From assembly GCA_034698045.1 (NCBI GenBank), contig JAQGAU010000895.1, positions 1 to 22,838 on the forward strand: a stretch of 22,838 nucleotides of DNA. Direction: 5' to 3'. The first letter of the stretch is position 1; every line of letters begins with the position of its first letter. The translations under genes were made by a program, and so were the position numbers. The notes under the pieces are model-generated. The model saw nothing but the letters and a program-made list of their open reading frames with translations, was not told the DNA's origin and did not search any database. This document shows positions 10,847-20,944 of the stretch, in pieces. This DNA comes from Paramacrobiotus richtersi (lineage: Eukaryota > Tardigrada > Eutardigrada > Parachela > Macrobiotidae).

Positions 10847-11895
10847 TTGGGGAGGCAGCTGTTTTCGCTTGTCCGTTGGACCATTGTTCGAGCCATAATA
10901 CTTGTTGTGAAGATGTGGATCAGCTGGTATGGCTACATGGAAATTATTCAGTATGGCATGTACGATGTAAAGGACGGCCGTCGCCATTTTCATACACCCA
11001 AACCCGAGCAGCAAACACCGCATACCTGTTAATCCGCAACATAACGGCGACCACCACTGCACCCGTTCATTGTCTCTGTCAGCTGGAGAACGACACGCAC
11101 GGTTTTTGTGAAAATCAGTTGTCTGCATTCAGGCAAGCACGGGCCACTTACTACAGCTAGATGTAATAAGTGCTAACAACTGACGCGATTTTGGAGCCGC
11201 ATAGTACCCATACTGAACTAACTGCAAGATACCTAATCAAGTTAATAATGTACATACGGTACTTGACATGATAAGCAGCCAGTAGGCCCGTAAAGGCCTA
11301 CTAATCATAATGTAAGCGGAGCAGCCTGACGATGGTTTCAGAAATGATGTGCAGTGTATTTTCATGATCAGTGGGTCACTATCCTGCTGTACCAAGAACT
11401 TACTACACTACTTGTAGATATATAAGTTCTGGGCAGTACGTTAGTGTAGTTAGTATATCGTTATTATATTAATATGATAACTGCAATTGTGCTTTACAAA
11501 GCTAACCGTCTGCTAACTAATCCGACAACGTTTCTAGACCTGTCTTACTTCCTGCCGACGTGTTTGTCACACCGGTCCTTAATGTGTCCCATCCAGCGGG
11601 AAAGAGTGTTACGCTGATATCGGAGTTGCGCATCCGGTTGGTCGATCAATTCAGGGAACATTACATCTTCCGTCACAACGGCACCATTGTCAAGTCTCCT
11701 TCTTCGCACCCAATAAGCGCTCTGACCCAGGCCGATTTTCCATACGCAGGCATAGTTAAATTCCATGACACCAGTTTGACCATCGCCTTCAAGAATCTAC
11801 CGAAATCCGCCAGTGGAAAATATGAAATTTGGGCGCAACCGTACCTGGAGCTCGATGAATGGACGATCCAGACTATTAATTTGAAAATTACTTAA
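10847..11895 (+). CDS. Putative two-domain Ig-like protein (5' end not found)
   Basis: Two exons can be read. Exon A is 10847-11132, after the acceptor AG 10845-10846. It starts VGEAAVFACPLD, has QLVWLHGNY, then AYLLIRNIT and HCLCQLEND: the B-strand Cys, C-strand Trp, E-strand and F-strand Cys of an Ig domain, plus extra cysteines and N-glycosylation sequons. Exon B is 11538-11895, after TTTCTAG. It starts with PVLLPADVF and ends with TAA, and is a cysteine-free Ig-like domain with GKYEIW at the F strand. Unspliced, exon A stops at 11158-11160. A GC-AG intron (donor GCAAGC at 11133) joins A to B in phase 2; this is inference, since no GT donor fits well. No signal peptide or membrane segment is assigned; the 5' end may lie in the degraded stretch upstream. 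A secreted or surface protein is likely if it is expressed at all. I do not recognise the family. Confidence 0.5.
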
Positions 11896-12766
11896 AGAAA
11901 ATTAGAAATTTCGCTTTTCTGGTCGTAAACGAAAGCTTGATGTCCACTGTGAAATCTCACACGTCAGTAGTTGTATACCTTCTATATTCACCAGCACAAT
12001 CGTATGTTAGGATACACTTTGTGGTACTTAATAATAATAAACCGCTCCATATACCTTTAACACGTAATCGCTATATAAATGATTTGAAAAGAAAATTTCG
12101 CGGAAACTGCAGTTAAACAGTTCTGGTGAACATCTATGACAGTTTGACATGCTTACAAAATTATAATCGCCCAACAGTTACAACAGCAAACAGCGCAACC
12201 AGTTAAATCGTTACGGTATAGTTTTACTGGAACACTAAACAAGCTCTACATACAGAAAATTACCTTTGAAATGAATGAACTACGTTGATAAAAAATTACG
12301 AAGAAAGTTTGACTGGTGACCGGCGGCGTGCTACCGTTACGTCCTTATTCGCATAAAGCAAACCAACCAAAATAACTGCCGGCGCAGCCGCCGAGGAAGC
12401 GTTCATGTACAAGAACTAGAAGTACAGAACTATTCTGGATCGTTGTTTTTTCGTTCCGTTGGCGTGCGAGTCTTTTGGCACGTGGTGCGACGCCGCTATT
12501 TTTTTGTTAAAAGACATTGGTAAAAAACTGTTTTTGAGAACTGGAGAAAGTGGTTCAACTTGTTTTTTGTTTCAGCGTTTGAGCATTGAGATAATGCGGA
12601 GCAACGTACATTTAATCCTGGCCACGGTCCCGTCGCATGTAAACCGCGACAAGTGTTTGATTTGATTTGATGTTGTTGAGTACTGCATGGTTGTGTATGT
12701 ACCATGGAGCCTGCTAATAAATACAAAAGGAGTAATCATGAGATTCCGATGATGCCGGTGAAGGTT
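11896..12766. other. Non-coding spacer
   Basis: AT-rich DNA of about 870 bases after the Ig-like exon. Short open frames, such as one at 12459-12665, have no recognisable content and no supporting splice or repeat structure. I see nothing else in it. Confidence 0.4.
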
Positions 12767-13340
12767 CAGTTTTCTGAACAGAGAGTACTGGTGGCGTGGA
12801 GAGCTTAGTACTCGATCCATCAACCATGACGATGCGGACCGGCTCGCCGCCGACAAATTTATCCTCGTGTCCGGCAGGCTGGAATACGCCGACGACCTCA
12901 ACGATATGGATAATGCCCTGCGCGCGGCTGTGGTGCGTTCCGGAGGAAAAGTGGCTCGTTATTAGCAGTGACGGCTGGTTTCATCGCAGGAACTTTCGTG
13001 TTTCGATTCTTCTTGCAGCGTTCATGTAGAATCATATTTGCCATGCATCGGCGAATATCCCAGTTGTTTTAGTGAAACCCTGTCATATTGGGTGAACCAT
13101 ACATGTAAACTTGTCGCAACTTTCATATTCAGAATCAAAGCATTTTTCTCGAGTCTCTTTTTCATTTTACGTTTATGATTTTATATCTGCGGATGGCTGT
13201 AGCACAAGTGGTTGTATGCGTTGATGTTTTCGGCTTTGGTTCCTGTTTCACTGGAATCCTCGTGGTTTTCGTTATGCCAAAAGGGTAGATAGTTAAGAGG
13301 GCATCTTGTCGCTTTCATGTTTTATGAACGTGCATAACGC
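12767..13340 (+). pseudogene. Truncated copy of the CTH last exon and 3' flank
   Basis: Positions 12781-12965 align to the CTH last exon (about 1600-1812). The start, GGVESL then PSTMTMR, is nearly identical, followed by a deletion of about 16 bases that shifts the frame. Downstream come a net in-frame loss of about 9 bases, a 3-base loss, and a recognisable LEYADDL segment up to a stop at 12963-12965. The match continues past the stop into the CTH 3' flank: a CATCGCAGG block, a CTGCGGATG block and a TTCGGCTTTG block occur in the same order in both places, to roughly 13330. No exon 1 or 2 sequence is nearby. Because non-coding flank is included, I infer a segmental DNA duplication; a retrocopy cannot be ruled out, as only one exon is covered. 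It cannot encode active enzyme. Confidence 0.75.
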
Positions 13341-14058
13341 GATGGATTTTGCAACCAAGAGTAAACAAGTATGCACATTATGTACTGGCATCAGTTACTG
13401 TAACACATTTAGTAACTTCTATTTAATCTTGTCAAAATTTTGCTACTTGTCTCTCGCTGATCTGCTGAATCAGTGTAACAATTAATTGTACGGGATGCAA
13501 GATGATACTCGTACAGGACATGCACATGTTCCGCAACCGAACGGCTGATCATGAAAGGCTGAATATGAGAACATGTATGTATGGCAGATCATTGGCGCAA
13601 ATATGCTGCCAACGATTATTGATAACAGTCTTAGTGATATCATACTTGTTTTCGTTTGTATTGCACTTATGCCCTACCTTTAGCAACAAAAAAAGTACGT
13701 TTTTGGTGTATTGACCTTTTCAGATGCTCGGATTAGGGTGCATGCTAAAGCTTTCCGAGTATTAATACTATGGATTAATCGATCCACCTGCATTTTCAAC
13801 TTTCCTCCCGCAGTCGTTGCTAAATCGGCATAAACGGGCATCTACTATATTATGCTGACTATGCATGAACCGGCTTTCACAGCCCGCCAAATCCGCACCA
13901 GTATAACTCATCATTTTAGAAGGTGCGCATTTAATTTGCCACCAAGTCAGTCTATTAGTCTTCGTATTATAATAATTATTAGCACAGCGATATCATTTGC
14001 TTTTAAACGGATTCATTCAAAATCTTCTTGTTGTATTTATACTACTGCAAAGTGAATA
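13341..14058. other. Non-coding spacer
   Basis: No supportable gene. Open frames near 13502-13714 and 13852-14055 are short, low-complexity and without recognisable motifs. Confidence 0.4.
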
Positions 14059-14061
14059 ATG

Positions 14062-14126
14062 GTACAGTGTATCTCCAGCGAACAGGCAAGTAAACGGTCC
14101 TTCCTGTTCGCTGGATGTATTCACTG
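14062..14126. repeat. Inverted repeat (hairpin)
   Basis: A 13-base perfect inverted repeat, TCCAGCGAACAGG at 14074-14086 and its complement at 14103-14115, is separated by 16 bases. Pairing extends outward imperfectly through ACAGTG-type sequence at about 14064 and 14126, making arms of roughly 22 bases. It could be a hairpin RNA, a remnant of a small inverted-repeat transposon or chance; nothing nearby decides this. Confidence 0.6.
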
Positions 14127-15284
14127 TGTTTACATCAAATTTGATGTATTATTATTCGTAATCGGCGCGGTTTGTACTGTATTTGTTTCTTTGTCACTCA
14201 AACTCCGAGACCGATGTCAGGATCGTCTGAGGATTTATGATAATTCTACGTCGAGGTAAATCTCGCTCATCATCATTTCGCATACAGCGGAAAACCTGAG
14301 GCTATAATGACTGATGAGGTACATGTAACTGCAGCCAAAACTTGGCGCAAAAATGTAACGAGATCTCTAACAGACACATTACGGAGGGCGGGGACAGAGG
14401 TCCGTAATTTTGCCTAAAGTTCGATATGAGCGCGATTGGACTAAACAGTGATTTATAGCACACTCTTTCCAAAGCTTGTTTTTTATTTCAAATCTCGCAT
14501 GATGGTTCTGTGTCCGAAACACCGCTTGACACCTGGTGTTTTGATGACGGCCGGCCCCGCGTCCATGGACCCCATCACTGGTCGCAGGAACACTGTGGAT
14601 GAAGTAAGAACCAAAAGACTCGTCGTCTCCATGTTCCAGTTTTATCCAGGGTGTTCCTGCTCTTTCCTTCACATAATTGCCTGTATCTTGGTCACACTTC
14701 GAGGAAGTGCGAAAATGACAAAGTGACTTCCTTATCCTGCATCTAATGGATACAGTCGTTCACATGACTCCATATTATATCGAACTGACGCTGGGTTATT
14801 AGACACCGCAAACTGCAGTTGTATACGTCTGGTCAGTCTTATGCGCGGACTTTTGTATTTCTATTAAAAGAGCCTTTTCCATGGCCTTTATAATCCACGC
14901 TTCGATTGGAATATGTTCATAGTCGGCATTTTAGCGCCAGCTTCGTTGTATCACTTTCCCAATAAAGAAGTTATTCATAGTCGGCAACTGCATAAGCGCT
15001 AAACGATCTAGGCATTTCGTTATTGTGCCCACAACCCTTTCATGTGCACTTCGAAGAGAGAATGAAATAATTATCCAGTCACATAATAAGGGCTTGGCGG
15101 AACTATCGAATGAGGCTCAGAATTAAGACATAAATCATTAATTGTTATCACGTAATTATTTAAGAAAACTTACATGTTACCAGACTAAATATAAATTAAC
15201 CCAGAAAATCACTAATCTGGTTCAAGAAAAATATAACACACTGCATTTCCGTACCATCTTGGGCATTTGTTCGTCAGCGGTTTC
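14127..15284. other. Non-coding spacer
   Basis: No supportable gene. A frame at 14448-14726 is open for 92 codons, but neither it nor its opposite strand has a motif I recognise. A 13-base direct repeat, TTCATAGTCGGCA, occurs at 14916-14928 and 14974-14986 (offset 58). Otherwise I see nothing. Confidence 0.4.
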
Positions 15285-15430
15285 TCTAGAATCAAAGCTC
15301 TCAAGTGGGAAAGTGCTCTAGTGTGCATGCTTTGGTTCCTGTTTTATTGGATCCAATGTGGTATCGCTTATGCTCAGTTTGCACATTTCAGTGTTATCGC
15401 TTTATCAGTGTCTTAAAGAGTGTTTCATCA
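15285..15430 (+). repeat. Third copy of CTH 3' flanking sequence
   Basis: This stretch matches the CTH 3' flank at about 1990-2100, beginning near the TTTGGTTCC block and including a run close to ATGTGGTATC, then GCTCA, and a TTATCGCTTT block in the same order. It also shares the AGAATCAAAG start with the second copy near 13130. It contains only non-coding sequence, so it is a more eroded or shorter piece of the same duplication family. Identity was judged by eye. Confidence 0.55.
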
Positions 15431-16251
15431 TGGGATTAATTCTACGTTGACAATTAAACGAAACTAAACTTGATCGCAGAAGTGTGTGTATACATTCTGT
15501 ACTGTGTACACGCCCACGATATCAAATCAACACGCCCACGACAGACCGCGGTGGTAAACATGATCTCTCCTGAGATCGGGGCTTTGTCTAGTCGTAATGT
15601 CGTAGCAGGAACATGTTCCTGGGACCTGGGTCACCTTTAATAAGCAGCAAAACAACTTTCTGTTTCTCGAATATGACCTTCTCAGATTCCACACATCAAA
15701 CTACTGAATAACGAATCCGTAAACAATAGTGTACTGCACACGTGAAAGCTTTTTATGTTATTAATCCACCGATTCAAGACCTAACGCCCACGGTTTACAT
15801 TTAATTCCGCCACTCAAATCACCGGATCTGATCCTGAATTTGTCCTGCACCTTTACGTGTACTTCAAGTACAGCACACTCTATGTCGGTACTAATTATAG
15901 GTAATCGACCGGAGTAGAGCGGATCGAGGTCTCTAGACTGAGGTCGAACGCATTTTTGCCTGTTACGGAAGTGCCCGTTATCCTGTGGGACAAGATAACC
16001 CTCTTCAAAACGGTCCGATTTGCTTGAATGTTTCTCATTACGAGTTCTGGAACCCTATTGTTTTTGAACCATACTTTTTAAAAAATGACAAAGTTATGAA
16101 GGATTACGTATACACGCTAATATCAGACGATACAGTTGCGTAAGACTGGCCAGAGCGGAAAGCCCCTTGCGCAATTCAAGACAATTAGTCGAAAGGGGAT
16201 CGTTTACAAAAGCTGAGCTTTAGCGCTGCGGTCTTCTAACCAGCCATTAAA
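15431..16251. other. Non-coding spacer
   Basis: No supportable gene. A 12-base direct repeat, ACACGCCCACGA, occurs at 15508-15519 and 15530-15541, and a 16-base palindrome lies at 15606-15621 (CAGGAACATGTTCCTG). The rest is unremarkable. Confidence 0.4.
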
Positions 16252-16293
16252 AGCATATTCATACGTACACGTACGTGTACGTATGAATATGCT
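16252..16293. repeat. 42-base perfect palindrome
   Basis: The sequence from 16252 to 16293 equals its own reverse complement, with the centre between 16272 and 16273 and no spacer. The left half starts AGCATATTCATACG and reaches the centre through alternating GTAC/ACGT steps. It could extrude as a cruciform. No coding sequence or transposase remnant adjoins it. Confidence 0.9.
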
Positions 16294-16394
16294 CTTGCAT
16301 CAGCGGAGAGCGATTACCTAGTAAATATACAACTACTGTTTCCGATTTCTGAATGAAATGTCTATCATTTGACGCGCACACTTGCGAAAGAACG

Positions 16395-16475
16395 GCTGGG
16401 AGTCACCGGTGCCGCAGTCCATCACCATTCACCAGCATGGTGCTGGAGGTGGACTACCGGTGACCGGCGTCTCCA
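16395..16475. repeat. Imperfect hairpin with perfect 9-base outer arms
   Basis: GTCACCGGT at 16402-16410 pairs perfectly with ACCGGTGAC at 16456-16464. Inside these, GTCCATCACC at 16417-16426 pairs with mismatches to GGAGGTGGAC at 16445-16454, leaving a loop of about 18 bases. The folded span is about 63 bases and more GC-rich than the DNA around it. The size suits a precursor hairpin RNA, but nothing shows it is transcribed. Confidence 0.5.
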
Positions 16476-17351
16476 GTCGTTGTTGGATGCCGACAGCAGG
16501 CAAGCATAACTATATGTGGCATGCCGCAACATCACAAAACAAAACTGGACCATATGCATGAAGCGAGGATGTCGGCAACAACGTTACTGCAAGAATCACG
16601 CAGTAACTGCAAGCCTGCGCGGCTGTTGGAGTTACTGGATTTCTTTTCCCGGAAAGTAAGCTATTTAGTCATACTTATTGCCGCAGTACAGTGTAGTTGC
16701 GTACAGTAGCCTCAGTCTTCTTTTTATCACTTCATACAGTTAGTATTGTTTAATTTATACTTGTTTAACTGCAGCCCTGATCTTGTAGTTTTGTCGTTAG
16801 GAGTGTAAAGCCCTGTCCCTGCCCTGTGTAGATAGCCTGTCTAACGGCTTATTAGTGGAAAGCCTACCTGCACACCTGATTTACGGATTGTGACCTTTCG
16901 GCTGCATGTCCCCAGAAATCGGATCGATCGATACGGACATGGGACATGCCATCCGACGCTCATACGCAACTGCGATCCTACTTTATAAACATTTCTCCCT
17001 ATTGATTTTTCTCTCATCAAGGCCTGATATTCTCCAGTATATGTCTATAATGACTCTTTTGGTATGCCCGCATACGTTCACCTGGGCTTGATGTGATCTA
17101 ATGCGAAGAAAATACAAACTGATGTGCATATTTACATTCCGGAATTATTTTACAGCACTGACAAACCATTTCGCAATTTCCTCAACATAGCACTTACCCA
17201 AACCCCTAGCTATGATCAGAACTAAACCACCTCAAATATTTAACACACAAACCACCCTCCGCTGTAAAACAACGCCAATTTAAAAATCACAACAAAAAAT
17301 CCATAAAAAAACATACAAAATTAAAACAAAAAATTTGTAACGGCAAATTGT
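16476..17351. other. Non-coding spacer, including probable 3' UTR of the minus-strand gene
   Basis: No supportable gene. The right end (about 17150-17351) is A-rich on the plus strand and likely holds the 3' UTR of the minus-strand gene ending at 17352. I see no clear AATAAA on the minus strand close to its stop. Confidence 0.4.
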
Positions 17352-20300
17352 TCAAACAGCAGACGATACATCGCGTCGGGGTCGTCCACGACTTCGTTTC
17401 ACTTGTAGCGTCCTGTTATTTTGCATGGGAGTGGAAAAACCCGTTGGCTCGAGGGATGTTGGTCGTTTGCGTTTCCGGGGTGTTTTCCCATCGTCCAGAA
17501 CGATACAGTCCTCTTCGTCGTCGGAGTGAACGAGTGGTTCGGTTTTGACAATGGTTAGCTGGTCCAATGATCCCGGTGAAGGTTCATTGTTATTCATTGC
17601 AACGGATTCAGCATTCTGCAGAAAGTTTGCATTTTTACAATTTTTAACAGTTTTATTTATTTACATTTATGATTTATCTATTTTTTTATTCTTAAATTTA
17701 TATATATTTGTTTATTTTTAATTTTTAAAAAAATTATTTCCAAAGAAATTACAGTTACACAGTTATCATGTAAAACTAGAAAAATAACAAGAACACAGCT
17801 GATGTTTAAGTTTGCTGCTGCTGAACATAATTAAATTTTAACGTAATTTGTTCGCTTAATAATCGGTAAATAATGTCAAGTACATATTACTGATCATGAC
17901 ATTAATACCATTAAATTTCTATTTGACTCAAACATGATAGTCCAGGATAATATTTTGTTCGTATCCAAAAAAAATTAATTGTTGCATAAAGCGGTTGTGC
18001 ATGAAGCGGTACTGTACATACTAATTGTAATTCCTGAAATCTTTCATTTCCTCGTACTGATTCATGCAGTTTTAATTGATAAAACAAAAAATTTCCAAAA
18101 TTAAAAAATAGCATTGAAAGCCAGTAAAAAATATGAAATAAAATAATAAAAAATAAGTAAAATAAAAAGATAATAAAAACAGCCCCAACCTTGAGAAACG
18201 AGATGATCAACGCCAACATGTTGACCGCTTCCGCTGTGATCCCATCGGAATATTTATTAAAAATAATGGCATTTAACGGGACCAAATGTAGTTGATTGGA
18301 AACAGACTCCGCGTTAAAATCCTCAAGCAGAATTAGTCTTATCAAATCCTGTAAACATCTTGACCTGCAAAGCTCCGAAAATGCATCGAAAAACATTTCA
18401 TAATGAACACAAATTTCCTAACTCACTTTCGGATGAACGACGAATACAAGGATGCTTCATCGGAAACCGGCAATTTAAACGGATCATAATCCACTAAACT
18501 GCAAAAATCACACTCTTAAAAACGATTCCTTTGAGTCGAACGTCGAGGCTGCAAATCAGCAATCTCAACATGCCAAATTTTGGGCAAACAGGAACAAAAA
18601 AACAAAACATAAATATAGAAAAATAAATTAATGAAAATAATAATTTTTAAAGGAAAAATAAATGGGTAAATAAATAACAATAATTTGCTGAAAATCATAT
18701 TTTTTTATGGATTACGATTATCAAACACTTCAAAAATGTGGAAATGGTGGATATCGTTAATTAATGAAAATAATAATTTTTAAATGGATAATTAAATGGG
18801 TAAATAAATTACAATAAATTACAATAAATTAATAAAAATAATAATTTTTCTGATAAATTACAATTATCAAACATTTCGAAAAATTTGAAAATGGTGCACA
18901 TCGTTATAAGGAAAAAGCACAGAAAAAGGGAGAAACTGAAAAAGATTGCACAGTGCGATAATTCTAATTTTACAAGGAAAAAGACCCAACTGGATGAAAT
19001 ACCTCGTCGGCTGAACGGTCGATAAAAAGTAGACCAATCCCGACACAAGTCGCCGTTGAACGAAGCTTGATTCGCTTCTAAACACCAAAACATCCATCGC
19101 AAACGCTAAACTAACCATGGAACAACCATCCCCACCTCGCATCCGAATAATCCTGAAAATTCCGCCACCTGGCCATGTCCTCCTCCGAACACCCCATTTC
19201 CGGTGCAGTTTCCCCTTCCGCCCGACTTCCCACACGATCACCTCGCGGCTCGACCAGCAGTTTACGCCGAATCGTCAATCTCCGCAACGAATGCTCTCCG
19301 GTTAGACCCACCGCCTGCAGGAGGCTGTACGAGCGGGCCCCCATCTCCGGCGGTGTCTCCGAGGACGTGGAGGGTGGATCGGTCGGGTCCGGGTGGGGTG
19401 TGTTGTCGGTGGACACCGGGTTGGAGGGATTTAAGAGATCCATGGCGTCGACGTGGATTCGCTGGATCGGATGGTGGGCGTGGTTCTGGACGAAGGAGTC
19501 GTTGTTGCGGGTGTCCGGTGTGGTGGAGGGGTTGCCATAGTTCTCGTATGGAATTGTACAGGCATTCTACGTGGAACGACGAATGTTGTCATACATTAGT
19601 TTAAAATACAAACATTAATTATTAATATAATAGACTAATTAATATAAACACACATTAATTTGTTATAATTATTATTTTTTTTGATTTATTTTTTAACATA
19701 CAATAATTTTTAATTTAATTTAAAGCCTTGAGAATTTATTGTTCGAAGACCGATGCATCTCAGCTAGGAAGTTACAACAATGGTTAAACATTGAAAAACA
19801 ATTTAATTGTTAATTTAATTTAATTGTTATTTTATCAGCAATATATTCCATATTTTGTTTTATATTATAATAAATGCCACACTTTTTAGCTGCACGACAT
19901 GACAGAAATTTTATTTTCTGTTAAAATGTATAATGTGTAGGCGCTAGTATATACACATTGAATAACAAACAGATTATTCAGAGTTTTCATTATGAAAAGC
20001 ATACGATACTAAAGCGTTTCTGGCATTTCCGGTACAGTTACAATGATTCAGCAAAAGAATATTAGACAAACAAATTGCACAAATCTTGAACTTTAAAACG
20101 TTAGAACTGATTGCATAGATGATAAAAATATCACTCTACGTATATTCGACCCAGACTGCAAATATGAATAAAACCGTAATCAACTCAAAGTTTTCATCTA
20201 TAAGTTCACCACCACGAAAATAATAAATTACTGCTTACAAACAATCAAGTGATATAAAATAATAAATGTGAATTCAGATTCAAGGGCCGAGGGAAAATTC

Positions 20301-20944
20301 GAAGAATTAACAAAAAAAAATAATTAATAAGAACATTCAAATTTTATCAGATAGTGAAAGCTTGTAGATACTACCAACCTGTGCAGCCGTTTCGAGATCG
20401 CCATTCTCCAATATTTCCGCGAAAATCTTCTGAGGAGAGAGACTTCTCAAACCCAAGGCCGGTGCCTAAACGAGAAACTCCCTGGTCATTATTTAAAATA
20501 AACGGTTGTAACTGAAAAAAATTCTTTAATTAAAAAAATTCTAAAACTTTTCAAAGAAAAATTCTACAAAAATATACAAATTTGTGCAAATTTATATTTT
20601 AATCAGATTTTGCACAAATGAATAAAAATATCTGCGTACAACGCTGGTAAACTTACCGTATCCCGCTGCTCCTCGCCGTCCAACTTGGGTTCCCCATTGC
20701 GCTGTTCCTCATCGAGCATTTCTTGCAACGGGTACACCAAGTTCTGCGAAACACTATCGGCCACTCTGGTGCTCTCCAGGCATTCATTCAGCATCAGTGT
20801 GCGTTCTCCCTCCGCCTGCGGAGTGTGCGCTGCGGATTGGGGTGAGGGGGTGTCGCGAACCAAAATCTCGCCCTCTTCATACTTGATCGTCTCCAGCTGG
20901 GTGTCCGAGAGGATACGACGATAATCAGCCAATTCTAACGACAT
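17352..20944 (-). CDS. Unrecognised nuclear protein with AT-hook, SIM-like motif and SUMO consensus sites
   Basis: Seven exons, in transcript order: 20944-20657, 20465-20379, 19566-19116, 19077-19003, 18493-18427, 18364-18190 and 17615-17352 (stop included). All have GT-AG introns and consistent phases (0, 0, 1, 1, 2, 0); about 468 residues, Met codon at 20944-20942. The N-terminal third is acidic, with IKYE fitting the PsiKxE SUMO consensus. The middle is Pro/Thr/Ser-rich, followed by two short segments likely to be folded: EANQASFNGDLCRDWSTFY, then a helical stretch of about 58 residues from KSRCLQDLIRLILLED on. The last exon has VKTE (second PsiKxE), an acidic run followed by CIVLDD (SUMO-interacting type), a basic RKRKRP nuclear signal and an RGRP AT-hook core. 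I do not recognise the family. A DNA-binding, SUMO-linked chromatin role is inferred from the motifs only. The intron joining exons 4 and 5 crosses an AT-rich duplicated block, so a missed small exon there is possible. Confidence 0.75.
18628..18907. repeat. Diverged tandem duplication in intron 4 of the minus-strand gene
   Basis: Two AT-rich copies of about 133 and 147 bases lie back to back (18628-18760 and 18761-18907). Both start TTAATGAAAATAATAATTTTT, continue through AAATGGGTAAATAAAT, and share an ATTATCAAACA block and an ATGGTG(G/C)A(T/C)ATCGTTA end. Small insertions account for the length difference. Confidence 0.65.

Noticed and set aside
12459-12665. 68-codon open frame
   Set aside because: It has no motif, no splice partner and no similarity to anything in the window.
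14448-14726. 92-codon open frame and its opposite strand
   Set aside because: The content is not recognisable and the length is within chance for this spacer; no splice or promoter support.
14702-14732. Short inverted repeat AGGAAGT / ACTTCCT
   Set aside because: Seven-base arms are expected by chance at this scale.
17911-18396. 161-codon hydrophobic minus-strand frame that looks like a membrane protein
   Set aside because: Its hydrophobic part is AT-rich intron read through from exon 18364-18190; a good GT donor follows the exon.
18867-19241. Minus-strand frame overlapping the AT-hook gene exon 3
   Set aside because: It is in another frame of a real exon; the 19566-19116 frame has consistent phases with its neighbours.
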